A stretch of 64,000 nt of DNA from Gigaspora margarita (lineage: Eukaryota > Glomeromycota > Glomeromycetes > Diversisporales > Gigasporaceae): NCBI GenBank assembly GCA_009809945.1, contig WTPW01000146.1:104476-168475 (forward strand), written 5' to 3'. Shown in pieces: positions 24,605-36,008 of this stretch. The position numbers were made by a program, and so were the translations under genes. How positions within the stretch are numbered: the stretch's first letter is position 1; the number at the start of each line of letters is the position of its first letter. The notes under the pieces are model-generated. The model was not told the origin of the DNA, made no database searches, and saw nothing but the letters and a program-made list of their open reading frames with translations.

Positions 24605-27430
24605 AGAATTTATTTATTTAATTGCAATTGTATCAAGTAGTATAATACAGAATATCAAGATCTAAAGAACATAAATTAATTTATATACAAATATTTCTTA
24701 CAGGTAGTTAATGAACAATTACTATTATAAAAGCAATAAAACAAAATAATTACAAATCTGTTATTATTATTACATTGATAGCTTTATTATTCATTTATTA
24801 GTAAATACAGTAATTCAATAATAGTTTATACTTAGTCCTTTTATATTTTAATACCATAAGGTCAAAAAGGTGATTTTATGACATTATATATTGGCTAATT
24901 GGATTTATTTCATATGATATAAAATGTAATATATAATACTTCAATCTGATATAACAATAACAACACAGTACCTTTTTATGAATAAGAATAACTAATATGT
25001 GATAATTACGTTATTTTTTAATAGAAAATTTATAAAAATATTTAAAACATAAGTTCCATAGCACTATTTTATATTTTTAAGTATGTGAATAGTAAATAAT
25101 AATATTTTCTATAGTAATTTTTGTTTGTACTATATCAAAACAAAAAAGCTATGTTAGAGTTATAAAAAAAAAGTATTAAACAAAAAACAATTGTTATATA
25201 TATTAGTATAAAAAGTATATTATTTTAAACTTGATAGTTACCCATTACTAACTCATTACCAACTCACTGCCGACTTATATTTCTCAGGTATTCTAGAAAG
25301 AAAAATAATTTGATGATCAATAATTGTCACAGATTATAATTAAAAATGAAATCTATATTTTCTAATTAACTTGCTAGCCTTTTAAAACCCACTAATACTT
25401 GTTTATTATAACTTTTTTAAAACTAAACCCTAACTCTAACCCCTAATCCTAAAAAATGCACCCCAAAAAAAAATTTAGTTTTTGAGATTTTATACTATAA
25501 TTTCATTTTAATCTGGATTTCATTTTAATCTGCCACAATAATTAAATAACTAAATAGTATATTTGTTATACAAATATTTGAAAATTACATATAGGTTTGA
25601 TCAGTACATATTTTAGGTGATCTTCAAAATCACCTTTAAACATCACTCAAATAAGTTCGATTAGCCCATATAAATTGAACAAAAAAGAGTTTTTTGAATT
25701 TTTCTACAGAATTTGGTAATGAATTTTATTTACTTGTTATTCAAATACAATTTGAATTATACTAAATAACTTTAGCTAATCTAAAATCAATTTAATAAGC
25801 AATACCCATTGATGATAATTATTCTCATTTGGATTAATTTAATTTTACACTATAGAAGTAATGGCTAAAATCTATTTTTTTTGCTAAATATATTTATATT
25901 ATATCTATTGTATATTAACAATATTATTATATAATCTAAATTAGAATATAGTAAATATATTGTAAATTTATACTATATTAAATATATGCTAATTGCAAGC
26001 AAAAATTTTGTACCAGGCTCATAACATAGCAAAAATCCTTTAAAGTTTGGTTATGTTAGGGTTAGAGCTAGGGTCAAAGATTAGAAAAAGAAATAATATA
26101 GTAAAATTTCTCAATAAAAACTTTTTGTTGAAGCACTAAAGGTGGTTTTTTATATGAAATAAGCAATTTTTAACAAACTGATATTACTATTAGATGGGTG
26201 AGCACCATACCACATGCTGAAGAAGTATCAAGATAGCAACTGAAAATGAATATATAGATGTGTAGAAAAATAGCAATATATAGAGTTTAAATAAAGATCA
26301 AATACTAAGCAAATATTTTGAAGTAAAAGAATTCAATGAAGTTTTATAATAAAGTAAAGGGGATAAAGTATAGTAAAGGTGTAATAAATAATAATAAATA
26401 TATGGTCCACCCACTTATAGTCATCAAAAAAACTTAATATAAATTCAAATAGCAACTGTTTTTTAATTTAAGTAATATTAAAAATATAAACTATAAAAAT
26501 AGTAAATTCAATACTGCTCTTTTAGATTTATAGTTTATTTTTTCTGTAATTTCCTATTTTGTGAAGTATTAAAGGTTAAAGTTAGTCAATTTCTTAGATG
26601 GTATGAATTTTTGACCAATAATAACCAAAACATGTAAGTAAATTTGATAAAAATTTTAAAATGATCTACATTTTTTAATAAGTATAGGTAATATGAACTA
26701 TATCTATAAAGCAATCAATCACTTTAATTATTTAATTACAATTTATCAAATAATATATCAACAATAATAAATTAATAAATTAATTGTCAATCTAATGAGT
26801 AGCATTAGTTTAATGCTAAAAATCATATTGAGAATTCAACAATAAAATAAAATGAATATAAGTTGCCTTCAGTTTTGAAATGCCTACTCTTATATTTATG
26901 ATTTATAAGACAAATTGAAGTCTAAGAAAAAATTTATTAAGGTTGAAACTAAATGTTTAAATACAATTTTGTGACATTGAATTTAGACAAAACAATTATA
27001 AATCAAATCTGAAAAACATTATTTTATTATTGAAGAATTCTATGAATCTTCTTTTCTATCTTTTATCTATTGAATACAATGAAGCTCTCAGTAAGGCACA
27101 TCTAACAAAAAAGTTTATTCAATTCTGATTACTGGATTAAAAGTTATTAAAGTAATACCCTTTTATCATTAAAAATCTTTCATTACTTTCTATCTTTTAA
27201 TCTTTCTTCTTACTATCTTAATTAATTATACATATAAACCTTTAGCTATTACAACAATTCCAAGAATACTTTGTGTTTTTTTCCATGTTCCAAGAAGCCA
27301 AATTCAGGATATTCACAAGGAGACTATTGTATCCTAAAAGAGGATAGTATGATTTATTAAAAGATTTTTCCAGAAACACAAAAATCAATCTAAAAAATGA
27401 TCTGGGCATATGTCCTATTGTAAAACAATA
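24605..27430. other. AT-rich DNA, nothing recognised
   Basis: Long gene-free stretch. Short telomere-like words (AAACCCTAACTCTAACCCC near 25425 and GTTAGGGTTAGAGC near 26048) are present but isolated. Confidence 0.4.
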
Positions 27431-27609
27431 TAGTCAACTTAACTCTTTCTATACTAAACCCTTGAGTCTGGTCAACAAAAAAGTTCACTATAAAAAATTA
27501 CTATGTTTCTTAAGAGATTACAGCTTTTTTTATACTAAACTATTAAGAAAATTTAAAATTTTGAGTTCATTATATCCAAAGTTCATTATATAAGGTTCAG
27601 AGTTGACTG
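27431..27609. mobile_element. pogo-like MITE (179 bp)
   Basis: The right end reads ...GAGTTGACTG and the left end TAGTCAACTTAACTC, inverted versions of one TIR. It carries internal GTTCATTATA/TATAGTGAAC words. TA lies outside each end (27429-27430 and 27610-27611). The left terminal C appears changed to T. Confidence 0.65.
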
Positions 27610-27611
27610 TA

Positions 27612-27827
27612 CCAGGACCCCAAATAATCTATGTAATGTCATATTTGAAAAATCACCAATGGAGGGCCATTTATTTAAAATGGTTATATTTGAAAAGTAG
27701 GTATTGGGTAAAAAGGTTATATTTGAAAATGGGTAATGGGTAAAATAAGTATATTTAAAAGAATGCTAATAGGGGGAGTTTTTTAAATGTTATATTTGAA
27801 AAGTTGGTAATGAAAATAGTGAGTGTT

Positions 27828-27868
<41 letters not shown>

Positions 27869-28047
27869 GAGTGTTAGTTTGAAAATTTTTTTGAAAGCTT
27901 ACATTTCGAAAATTGGTAAGCTATACCAAACTTGCTACCTGATGTTTGAAATCTAGCTAATATATACCAAAGTAGAACTGCTATCCAAAAAAAATTTTAC
28001 TATGATCCTCAAATATAACCTCTCATAGATTATTCAGGGTCTTACTG
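27612..28047. mobile_element. pogo-like MITE (436 bp)
   Basis: The ends share AATAATCTATG and a TTATATTTGA-like segment in inverted orientation, with right end CAGGGTCTTACTG before TA (28048-28049). The left end abuts the TA of the preceding MITE, so the two elements share a dinucleotide. It contains a poly-T run of about 36 bp (27829-27864) and repeated GGTTATATTTGAAAA phrases. Confidence 0.65.
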
Positions 28048-28329
28048 TACCATAAAAATCTGTACTAGACCTACAGAGTTTTATAATATTGAATAGCATG
28101 TGTCATGCAAGAGATAAATATATATTATTATAGATAACAATGTAGAGATATTGGTGATAACAATAAATAGATAGATAAATAAATAAAATAAAAAATGAAA
28201 ATATAATAAATTTGCAGGGGCACCAGAAAATTTTAAGTGTTCTTAATTTTCAAATGTTTGGTTTGATCATATTATATTACACCTGATCCTTGAAATCTGA
28301 TTTGTGAATCAGGAGATCTATGCTACAAT

Positions 28330-28990
28330 GATTGACGAAACCTGGCAAAGAATTTTTGTTTGTAAACTTTTTTTATTTGAATTATACAGATCTGTAGAAT
28401 CAAAATAAAAAATTTATTGAATTTGGTTGGGTGGTTGTCAAAATTTCTTTGCTCAAAGTTTTATAAAAATTTTGTTACAGTTATTAGTTGATAGTCATTT
28501 TGAACATTTCAAAAACTTTGAATGAAGATATCATAATGACCACCCAACCAAATTCAATGAATTTTTTGTTTAAATTCTACAGATCTGTAGAATCAAAATA
28601 CAAGAAAATTTATTGGATGTGGTTGGGTGGTCATCAAGATATCTTTGTTCAATGTTTTATAAAATTTTGCCGCAGTTATATTTTTATAGGTGTTTGAATA
28701 TTTCCAAAACTTTGAATAAAGATATCTTGACAACCACCTAACCAAATTTAATGAAAATTCTTTTATTTAATTCTACAGATTTGTAAAATCAAAATAAAAA
28801 ATTATCAAATTGGGTTGGGCGGTAGTCAGGATATCTTTGTTCAAAGCTTTATAAAAATTTGCTGCAGTTATTATTTTGATAGGCGCAAAACTTTGAACAA
28901 AGATATCTTACCTACCTAAAATTTGGAGAAATTTTTTATTTGAATTCTATAGATCTGTAGAATAAATAAAAAAACATAGAATTTGGTTAG
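28330..28990. repeat. Array of alternating inverted units
   Basis: The motifs ACAGATCTGTAGAAT (four occurrences), GGTTGGGTGG and AAGATATCTT recur about every 180-210 bp, in alternating orientation, so each unit is itself palindromic. Reading frames across it are by-products. Similar wording occurs inside the foldback at 11047-11305. Confidence 0.6.
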
Positions 28991-29314
28991 GTATCAAAAA
29001 AGTAACCCAGACTATCAAAAACGATACTTTTGCTACTGAGGTAGTTCTCATTTATAACACTTGAGTATATCCACGTGAACTTAAAATTGTTATGAGCGCA
29101 GTGCACAATAAAATAAGAGAAAAGTGATGAAATGAATCACTATTCCCATATGTATTTTCATAATATTTAATAAAGCTCATAATGTGATAAATAAATCCGA
29201 GCGAGAACTTATGTGTTGATTGCTATTTCAAAAGATACGTAACTATTTATTTTTTTTTATTATAATTATTATTTTTTTTGTATAACAGTAGGCATACTTA
29301 ATTAATAAAGTTTA

Positions 29315-29565
29315 GGCGAGACCAACTGGTTTCTGTGTTTTGCATTATCCCAGAGTTCCCCCCTCTCTCTCATAGTAAAAAATTTATTTAAATAAATATA
29401 CATAGGCTATGGGATATTTCGGAAAATTCTTATACAGTCACAGAACAATTCGGAAAAAATTTTTTTTTGAAAAAAATTTTTTAAAATTTTACTATGTGAA
29501 CCACCCCCCTCCTCCGGAGGGGAGAGGGGAGTAATGTAAAACACAGAATCCAGTTGGTCTCGCCC
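29315..29565. mobile_element. MITE with 33-bp inverted ends
   Basis: GGCGAGACCAACTGG plus TTCTGTGTTTT on the left, with its near-perfect inverted copy on the right. The interior has CCCCCCTC and GAGGGGAG tracts facing each other and a TTCGGAAAA repeat. No clear target duplication. Confidence 0.75.
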
Positions 29566-29606
29566 TATCCTGTTTTTGTAGTCAGATTATATGTTAATTT
29601 GGATAC

Positions 29607-29775
29607 GTGTCATTTCACCGACAATCATTTCACCGGCAGCTCACTTAGCCGACATTACACCAATTGACAATTTACTAAAACTACATACCTGCAACTAATA
29701 AAACGCTAACCCTAACCCTATGTGATGTCGGGCTAAGTGAACTTTCAGTGAAATGATTGTCGATGAAGTGACCAG
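29607..29775. mobile_element. MITE with internally repeated arms
   Basis: The arms carry GACAATCATTTCAC and TCACTTAGCC, inverted on the other side. ATTTCACCG is itself repeated within the arm. Telomere-like CTAACCCTAACCCTA (29708-29722) lies in the loop. Confidence 0.65.
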
Positions 29776-30022
29776 CACCGGTTAAAAATAATTTATAGAA
29801 TTTAAAAACTGCAACTAATATGCTAGATGGACTGATCGCATTTTTATTTTCTTACAACTTTTTACCTTGTTTCGTCATCTGTGCACATACTACGTATAAT
29901 TCTTATGTGTGATCTAAATCCCCTCTTGCCAACAGCTAGATAGATAACAGTATATGATATAAACGATGTTAAGTACAGTTATATTTGATAATAAAATAGC
30001 CGATGAAAGAATTACGTACTGG

Positions 30023-30721
30023 TGTCACACCCGAAATTAACCTCTTTAAAATAATTCAGGGGACTAAGGCGTTTATACTCTATAAACTATATCTATGTGA
30101 TTTGGGTAAGTTAGTATGCGTAATTTATACGACTTAAACAAGAGGATTTACAAGGCTTTATCGAAAGAGGCACAACTAAACGTATATGAAGATACGTAGA
30201 GTTGCAAGATAAGTGTTTAATTTAGCGTGTATGAAGACACGGTTATATTTTATTCACTATAATATAACTAATCTAGTACAATCTTCTATCTAAGGATTGT
30301 GGAGATTCGAATCTATCTAAACGAAGTCTCTAACTATGAGAACGAAGTCTGAGTTAAGATGAAGGCGAAATGAAGGCCCTATATACCTGATCCGGGGAAA
30401 GTATTCTTCCGATACATTATTATCATTCGTGAGTTTAATGCTGTCAATTAATTAATCGCTAAATTAAATACATTAATTAAACCATTCGCTAGGCATATCG
30501 GCATATCAATATATGATGTTGCATTTAACGATATATTACATGGATTATCTAATCTAATTAATCAGGGGCGTGCAGATCAATAATTTAGGCGGACCTGTGA
30601 GTCCGTAGATCATATGATATTTCTAGATCTTTCTATATGTTAATGCACAGATCTTCGGTATTACTTACTTTTGGTCACTCGGATCATGTGATTATGCTGC
30701 GGCATAAAATTCGATGTTACA
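30023..30721. mobile_element. Solo LTR, probably Ty3/gypsy-like (699 bp)
   Basis: It begins TGTCACACCCG and ends ATGTTACA, the TG...CA form of an LTR. CTGG stands immediately outside both ends (30019-30022 and 30722-30725); counting the last A, this becomes ACTGG, a 5-bp duplication. The composition is GC-richer than its surroundings. No second LTR or internal region is in the window, so it is best read as a solo LTR left by recombination. Superfamily is inferred only from the TGTCACACCC start. Confidence 0.6.
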
Positions 30722-30894
30722 CTGGATAAAGGAAAATATGTGAAATTAAGCAACAATATAATTAATTCCAAATTCCACAAGAAAATGAAGTTTGACCTTT
30801 TGAAAATTAATGTATTATTATCTTAATTATAAAATATAATGATGTAGATAAGTTCTATTTCTGAAATTTTTAACTTTAAAATGTACTCATATAA

Positions 30895-30922
30895 CGTTCC
30901 TCGACTGCGTCGCGCAGTTACT
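30895..30922 (-). repeat. Dispersed GC-rich motif, inverted copy
   Basis: CGTTCCTCGACTGCGTCGCG plus CAGTTAC is an inverted, diverged version of the motif at 17770, 33613 and 59763. Confidence 0.5.
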
Positions 30923-31134
30923 TCAATGATTTACATCCCAATGAACTTCAATTGAAAAAAAAATTTTCAATTTTAAAAAATAAATTTAGAGAATTGTCGA
31001 TTTTTTAAGTGTGCCATCATATGACATACCCCTCCCTCATATGATTTTTAATATATAAAATCTTATAAATATAGATTTTTTTTATTTTGTTTTTTTTTCA
31101 TCCAGTAATCAGAATCAAATGAACTTTTTTTGTC

Positions 31135-31370
31135 AAGCGGCCTAACTCATAATTAAACCATTTTATAAAGAAAAAATAAAGAATCTAATAATACTAATAA
31201 AATTTGGAATTGGTTCTTTTTTATTATTTGTTCAAACCGTGTTTAATCGGTTTCAAGTTTAATATAAGATGATTTTAAACTTTGATTACTAAAACACTTT
31301 ACAAATCACGGTCTATGGTTTTTTTTGTAGTATTGAAAATAAGTTCTACTAGTGATTAGTAATTCACGTT
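31135..31370. repeat. Direct repeat flanking transporter, downstream copy
   Basis: About 235 bp starting GCGGCCTAACTCAT and ending in AATTCACGT. The same-orientation partner is at 33922-34150. It ends about 70 bp beyond the transporter stop codon. Confidence 0.75.
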
Positions 31371-31438
31371 TTTACTTTATGTTAAATATTGTGTTATCAT
31401 TTAATTATTTCAATATTGGCTAACAAAAAAAAAATTTT

Positions 31439-33530
31439 TCAATCAATTATAACTTTATGACCAACCCAACTAACAAAAAATATGGAGCCGACAGTATAAA
31501 AAGCAGTAACCAAAAGCCAAACAATATTCCAATTTCTGTTTGTAACATCTAGTACCCACCCTGTAAATGCTACTCCTAATACAGCTGGAATTGCAGCAAA
31601 AGTATGTCCCAATCCATAAATTGCACCAGCGTATCTTGGAGCTATATCAAACTATTATATATATATATATTGATATAAATTAAATTAAAAATTGTGATTA
31701 TAAAAGTAATCAGAATAATTATTAATTTACCTGAGATATGTGTACACCACAAAGAAAAAATGAGTTTAATGCTGTGCCAATTGATATTAAGATTATCCCT
31801 TGCATAGGTGTTTGTGCTAAATATGCCGTCTAATTAAAATTAAAATTATATATATATTATTACAAATTAAAAGTACATTAATACAGGAAAAAATATGTAT
31901 ATATATTTGAAAACTTACACTCAAAAGAAATATCGATGTTCCAACTGCACCAATTATTTGAGCACTTCTTCTCACTGTTCGTACACTAACGTTCAATTTA
32001 TTAATTAAATGATCACATATAATACCAGCGATAATACCGAAGGTTCCTTGTGTGGCATAAGGAAGCACTAAGAAATGTGTGATGAATTTAAGAATTTATG
32101 ACATTCATATTAATAATTTATAATCACAAATAATCATAATATTGTGGAAATGAATTCTTACTAGAATAATACCCGAAATCTTTAAGATTTAACTTAAAAT
32201 GATCCAAAAAATAAATAGGTAACCAGTTGAGTAAGATAAAGTTACCAAATGCGTTGCAAAATTGGCCAATTAGTATAGCCCACACTTCATGACGAGAAAG
32301 AATTAATTTCCATGGAATTTCTTTTGGATTTGACAATGTTAAATTCTTTTGCAATAGTGAATCAGTCTCAGATCCCAATTCATTACCTTCCTCGGATACC
32401 AAATTAGTTAATGAAGCATTAGGATTTAAATTATTACTCTCATTTATTGCTGAATCAACAACAAGTTCACTAGATTCAATTCTATGATAACTCAAATTTT
32501 CATTAGGTTTATTCTTTTGCTTGTTTTTTAAAATCAAATCTAACTCTTCTTGACTTATTCCTAAATATTCATTTGGATTGCTTTTGGCATAAATTTGCCA
32601 TAATATAGACCAAACCAACCCAACTAGTCCAAAGGTCCAAAAAATACTAGGCCAACCAAAAGGGCCAGATCCTAACCAAGTTGATATCGGCCAAGCAATC
32701 ACAATTCCTAAATAAGCAGAAGCTATATACATACATAATTTTTATATATATTAATAAACATTTTAATTCATCCTGCCTTTAATGAAATTATGATCTTACT
32801 TACATAAAATAGCTGAAGCAGCTTTACTAATTTCCTCCGTTGGAAACCATGCAGCAACCACAGAGTTTATAGAAGGAAAACATGCACCTTCAGCAACGCC
32901 CAAGAGTACTCTGCATAATATGAGATATCCTAAACCAACCTTGGCAGAAATTGGTGTAAGAAAGGTAAATAGTGACCATAATGCGGCAGCTAAAAAATAT
33001 TTGCATATAATTCATATAATTAAATTAATTATTATTATATTATATAGTTTATTTATAGATGCTAATATAAAATTTAATCAAAATAATACAATCATTTCTT
33101 TAAATCATGTAAAACATATAGAACTTTCTAAAAAAAGTGCAATATAGTACGTATTACTTTAGTATTACTTACCAGTACCTAATACCAATTTTCCACCATA
33201 TTTATCGGCAAGTGCACCACTTAAAACTTGTGTTGTTAAATAACCAAAGAAAAATGATGATAGTATAACACCTTGAATCGTTGATGTATAACCAAAGTCT
33301 AATGTCATATAGACTATGGCAATAGGCATGTTGGATCGATCTTTTTTTTTTTTAAAAAAGTTTATATTTTGAGTATGTAATATTATTAACTATTAGTTAT
33401 TCAACAAAATCATAAAATTTAGATTCATACCCGCATAACTGATAATAACGCCAGTCACACATAAGATAACTATAATTAATCGCTTTGGAAAATAAAATCC
33501 TGGAAACAAATTAAAATTTTCGAAAATCAT
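31439..33530 (-). CDS. SLC17-like MFS anion transporter, seven exons
   Basis: Exons (minus): 33530-33431, 33340-33173, 32989-32804, 32722-32162, 32067-31919, 31829-31731, 31651-31439. All introns are GT-AG and all junction phases agree, giving 491 residues with no internal stop. The start segment leads into YADRSNMPIAI. Next come the MFS signature SGALADKYGGK, FPSINSVVAAWFPTEE, a long hydrophilic central loop (about 85 residues after SQEELD), then LPYATQGTFGIIAGIICD and DIAPRYAGAIYGLGHTFA, which match the SLC17/ANTR/PHT4 group that moves phosphate or organic anions across membranes. Substrate cannot be told from sequence. I chose the ATG at 33530 because conserved hydrophobic sequence follows closely; an ATG at 33584 is in frame, and an upstream exon is possible. 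This is the only intact host-type gene in the window. Confidence 0.88.
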
Positions 33531-33612
33531 TTTTTTTTTTTTACCCGAAGGCTGAAACCTAGCCTTATTTGTACTTATGCACATCGATCATATTTATAAG
33601 ATACTGTACTGT

Positions 33613-33652
33613 ATGTAGCTGCGAGACATTGTCGTGCAAAACCAGGAACGGA
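33613..33652 (+). repeat. Dispersed GC-rich motif
   Basis: GTAGCTGCGAGACATTGTCG plus CAAAACCAGGAACGGAA, about 85 bp upstream of the transporter start. It matches the motif opening the repeat at 17770. Confidence 0.6.
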
Positions 33653-33921
33653 AAGTATGACATTTAAAGTGAATTAATTTATATAAATTGCTATACTGAG
33701 CGAGTTATGTTATTGGAACAAGGTCGTTCGAAGTTATTCTTCGGTTAACATCATCCTCCTTCACAGTTAAAGTCTACGAAAAATGAACAACCAATCAAAC
33801 CGCTGGATAACTCTCATCGATCACTTGATTTACATCGACCAATGAAATTGGCCCATATTTGTTCATTTTAATTTACCCCGAGAGTCCTAGAAAGTGACCG
33901 TTTAACTGAAGAATTAACTTT

Positions 33922-34150
33922 AAGCGGTCTAACTCATATTTAAACCATTTTATGAAGAAAGACAGTAAAGAATCTAATATTACTACAGTAATACAATTTG
34001 GAATTGGCTCATTTTTTATATGTTCAAACCGGTTTTAATCGGTTTATCATATGATTTTAAACTTTAATTACTAAAACACTCTTCAAATTGCGGTCTATGG
34101 TTTTTTGTAATATCGAAAATAAGTTCTATTAGAGATTAGTAACTCACGTA
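33922..34150. repeat. Direct repeat flanking transporter, upstream copy
   Basis: Same-orientation partner of 31135-31370, starting GCGGTCTAACTCAT and sharing GGTCTATGGTTTTTT and AATAAGTTCTA. It is about 390 bp upstream of the transporter ATG. Confidence 0.75.
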
Positions 34151-34853
34151 TCTAGTATTTCTCTAAAAACAAAGTTACGTAGCCAGATTTAAATTTAAAA
34201 TACTATCAATGATCAATTTTAGTGAAATGATTATTTTTATTTTTTTTGCTTGTATTCATAATTGTTTATTGTACGAAATATTCAAGCGATCACTTAAGAA
34301 ATCCGAAAATTTTCAAAAAAAATAGTTGATTTATAGCTTAGAACAGACAAGAATATATTTAAGAAAATGAATAAAAAATCTTAGTATAATATAACTTTTT
34401 TCTTTTGCGAGCACAGATAAATGATTTAAGAAAATAATTTGTCAGAATAGTCAATGCATAATTAAATTGTGTATATTATTTTGTAGAGATTAAAGATATT
34501 ATCATAATCAGAAAAATTGATATTAGGATCGATAGAAATCGTTCGATCATATCCATAATTTATATATGCATATATAACCAAATTATTCAAACCATCTAAA
34601 TTATAATTCTAGTTTTTCGACATAATTTACTACTATTCAACAAACTAAAAAAGGACTATACTTCTAATTTGAACATAAAACTCTTTAGAGAAAAGTTTAA
34701 ATTCAGTTACGTAACTTTTTTTAAAGTGCAGGCATTTTAGTTTCTATCATCAATATACTTCCTTCTTCCCTTCGACCCTCAATTCGGCATCCATCCTTGT
34801 CCTCTCGGTATTCTGCCGCGTATTGTAACTAATCTCCACGTCACGTTTGGGTT

Positions 34854-35345
34854 TCGATGTACTATATATGCAAGTTAAAACTATGTATGGTCATATAGTA
34901 AAGTTTATTAAGGAATTTTTAGATAACGTAGTGGTAGTAATTAAATATCATAATTATTAAAATTTTAAATAGATACACAGCCCTAACTGTTTGATAGTTT
35001 CAAATGAAATTTACTGAGATCACGTTATGTCTCTATAAACAAAACTATAGAGCCATTTCTTTAAAAAAGTATTTAAATTAAATCTTTACCTTTTGCTTTT
35101 TTTTTTTTTTTAAGGAAAAAAGAAAAGTAGATTAAAAATTTTTTCATATTTAAATTAAAGAAATGGCAAGAAATGGTACTATAGCTTTACTCGTAGAGAC
35201 GTAATGCTGGTCTCAGTGAAATTTCAGTTTAAACTATCAAACAATTAGGGCTATGCATCTAAAATTTAATAATTATGATATTTAATTACTACGTTATCTA
35301 AAAATTCGTTAACTTCACTATATGACCGTACACATCGAGTACCCC
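34854..35345. mobile_element. Long palindromic element (about 490 bp)
   Basis: Two arms of about 200 bp are inverted copies. GGTCATATAGTAAAG (34888) pairs with CTTCACTATATGACC (35314). TTTTTAGATAACGTAGT, CCCTAACTGTTTGATAG and CTATAGAGCCATTTCTT each have inverted partners. The centre is a poly-T/A run near 35100. CGATGTAC-type words extend the inversion outward. No reading frame of note. Confidence 0.75.
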
Positions 35346-35781
35346 AATGTCACGTCAGTCATCTATTGTCATCCATGAGTCAAATGAATACTTGATTTAC
35401 GAGCAATTATATATTTACGAGCAATTATATTTAAAAATTTCGTCTTTAATATAGCTTTTTTGGTACTTATAAATATTATATATCTATGTTTGGCTAATGT
35501 AGTTTTCAGACGAAAACTTCTTTTCGATTCTTCTAACTCGCATTCTCTTTTCAAAATTTAGATTTTCTTTCTAAGTTAATCATTCTATTTCTAATATGCG
35601 CAATATCCTCCATATAATATATGATTTATACCTATTTTTGAATAAAAACATAAAGTAAATACGTAAAACTTACTGCATTTTTTCAACCAGTCCCAAAGTG
35701 CACACTGGCGGCAAGTATTTACAATGACATTATGATGCTATTACTATTTTTATTGCTAGAGTTAACTTATTGCAGCTAGAG

Positions 35782-36008
35782 TAATTATTGTCACGGCTGA
35801 TGCTGAAGTTGGCTGATGTTGAAGCTATGACCTATTTTGATATAAAATTTTAAATTTTTTTTTGGATGTTTTTTTTTGTTTTTGTCTTATAGGGTTAGGG
35901 TAGGGTTTGGGTATAGATTTCATATTTATAGAGTATATATGAATTTTTGCAGGGCTTATAGTTTCAAATCGAGAACCCATAGCTTCAGCATCAGCCGTGA
36001 CAATTATA
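35782..36008. mobile_element. MITE with TA ends (about 227 bp)
   Basis: Inverted ends AATTATTGTCACGGCTGATG plus CTGAAG on the left and its copy on the right. Telomere-like GGGTTAGGGTAGGG (35891-35904) lies between. Reading frames here are incidental. Confidence 0.7.

Noticed and set aside
28488..28697. 69-codon frame
   Set aside because: It runs through the alternating palindromic array. Stops occur at the same place in the neighbouring units.
32920..33147. 75-codon plus-strand frame across the transporter
   Set aside because: Antisense to exon 3 and an intron of the well-supported transporter gene.
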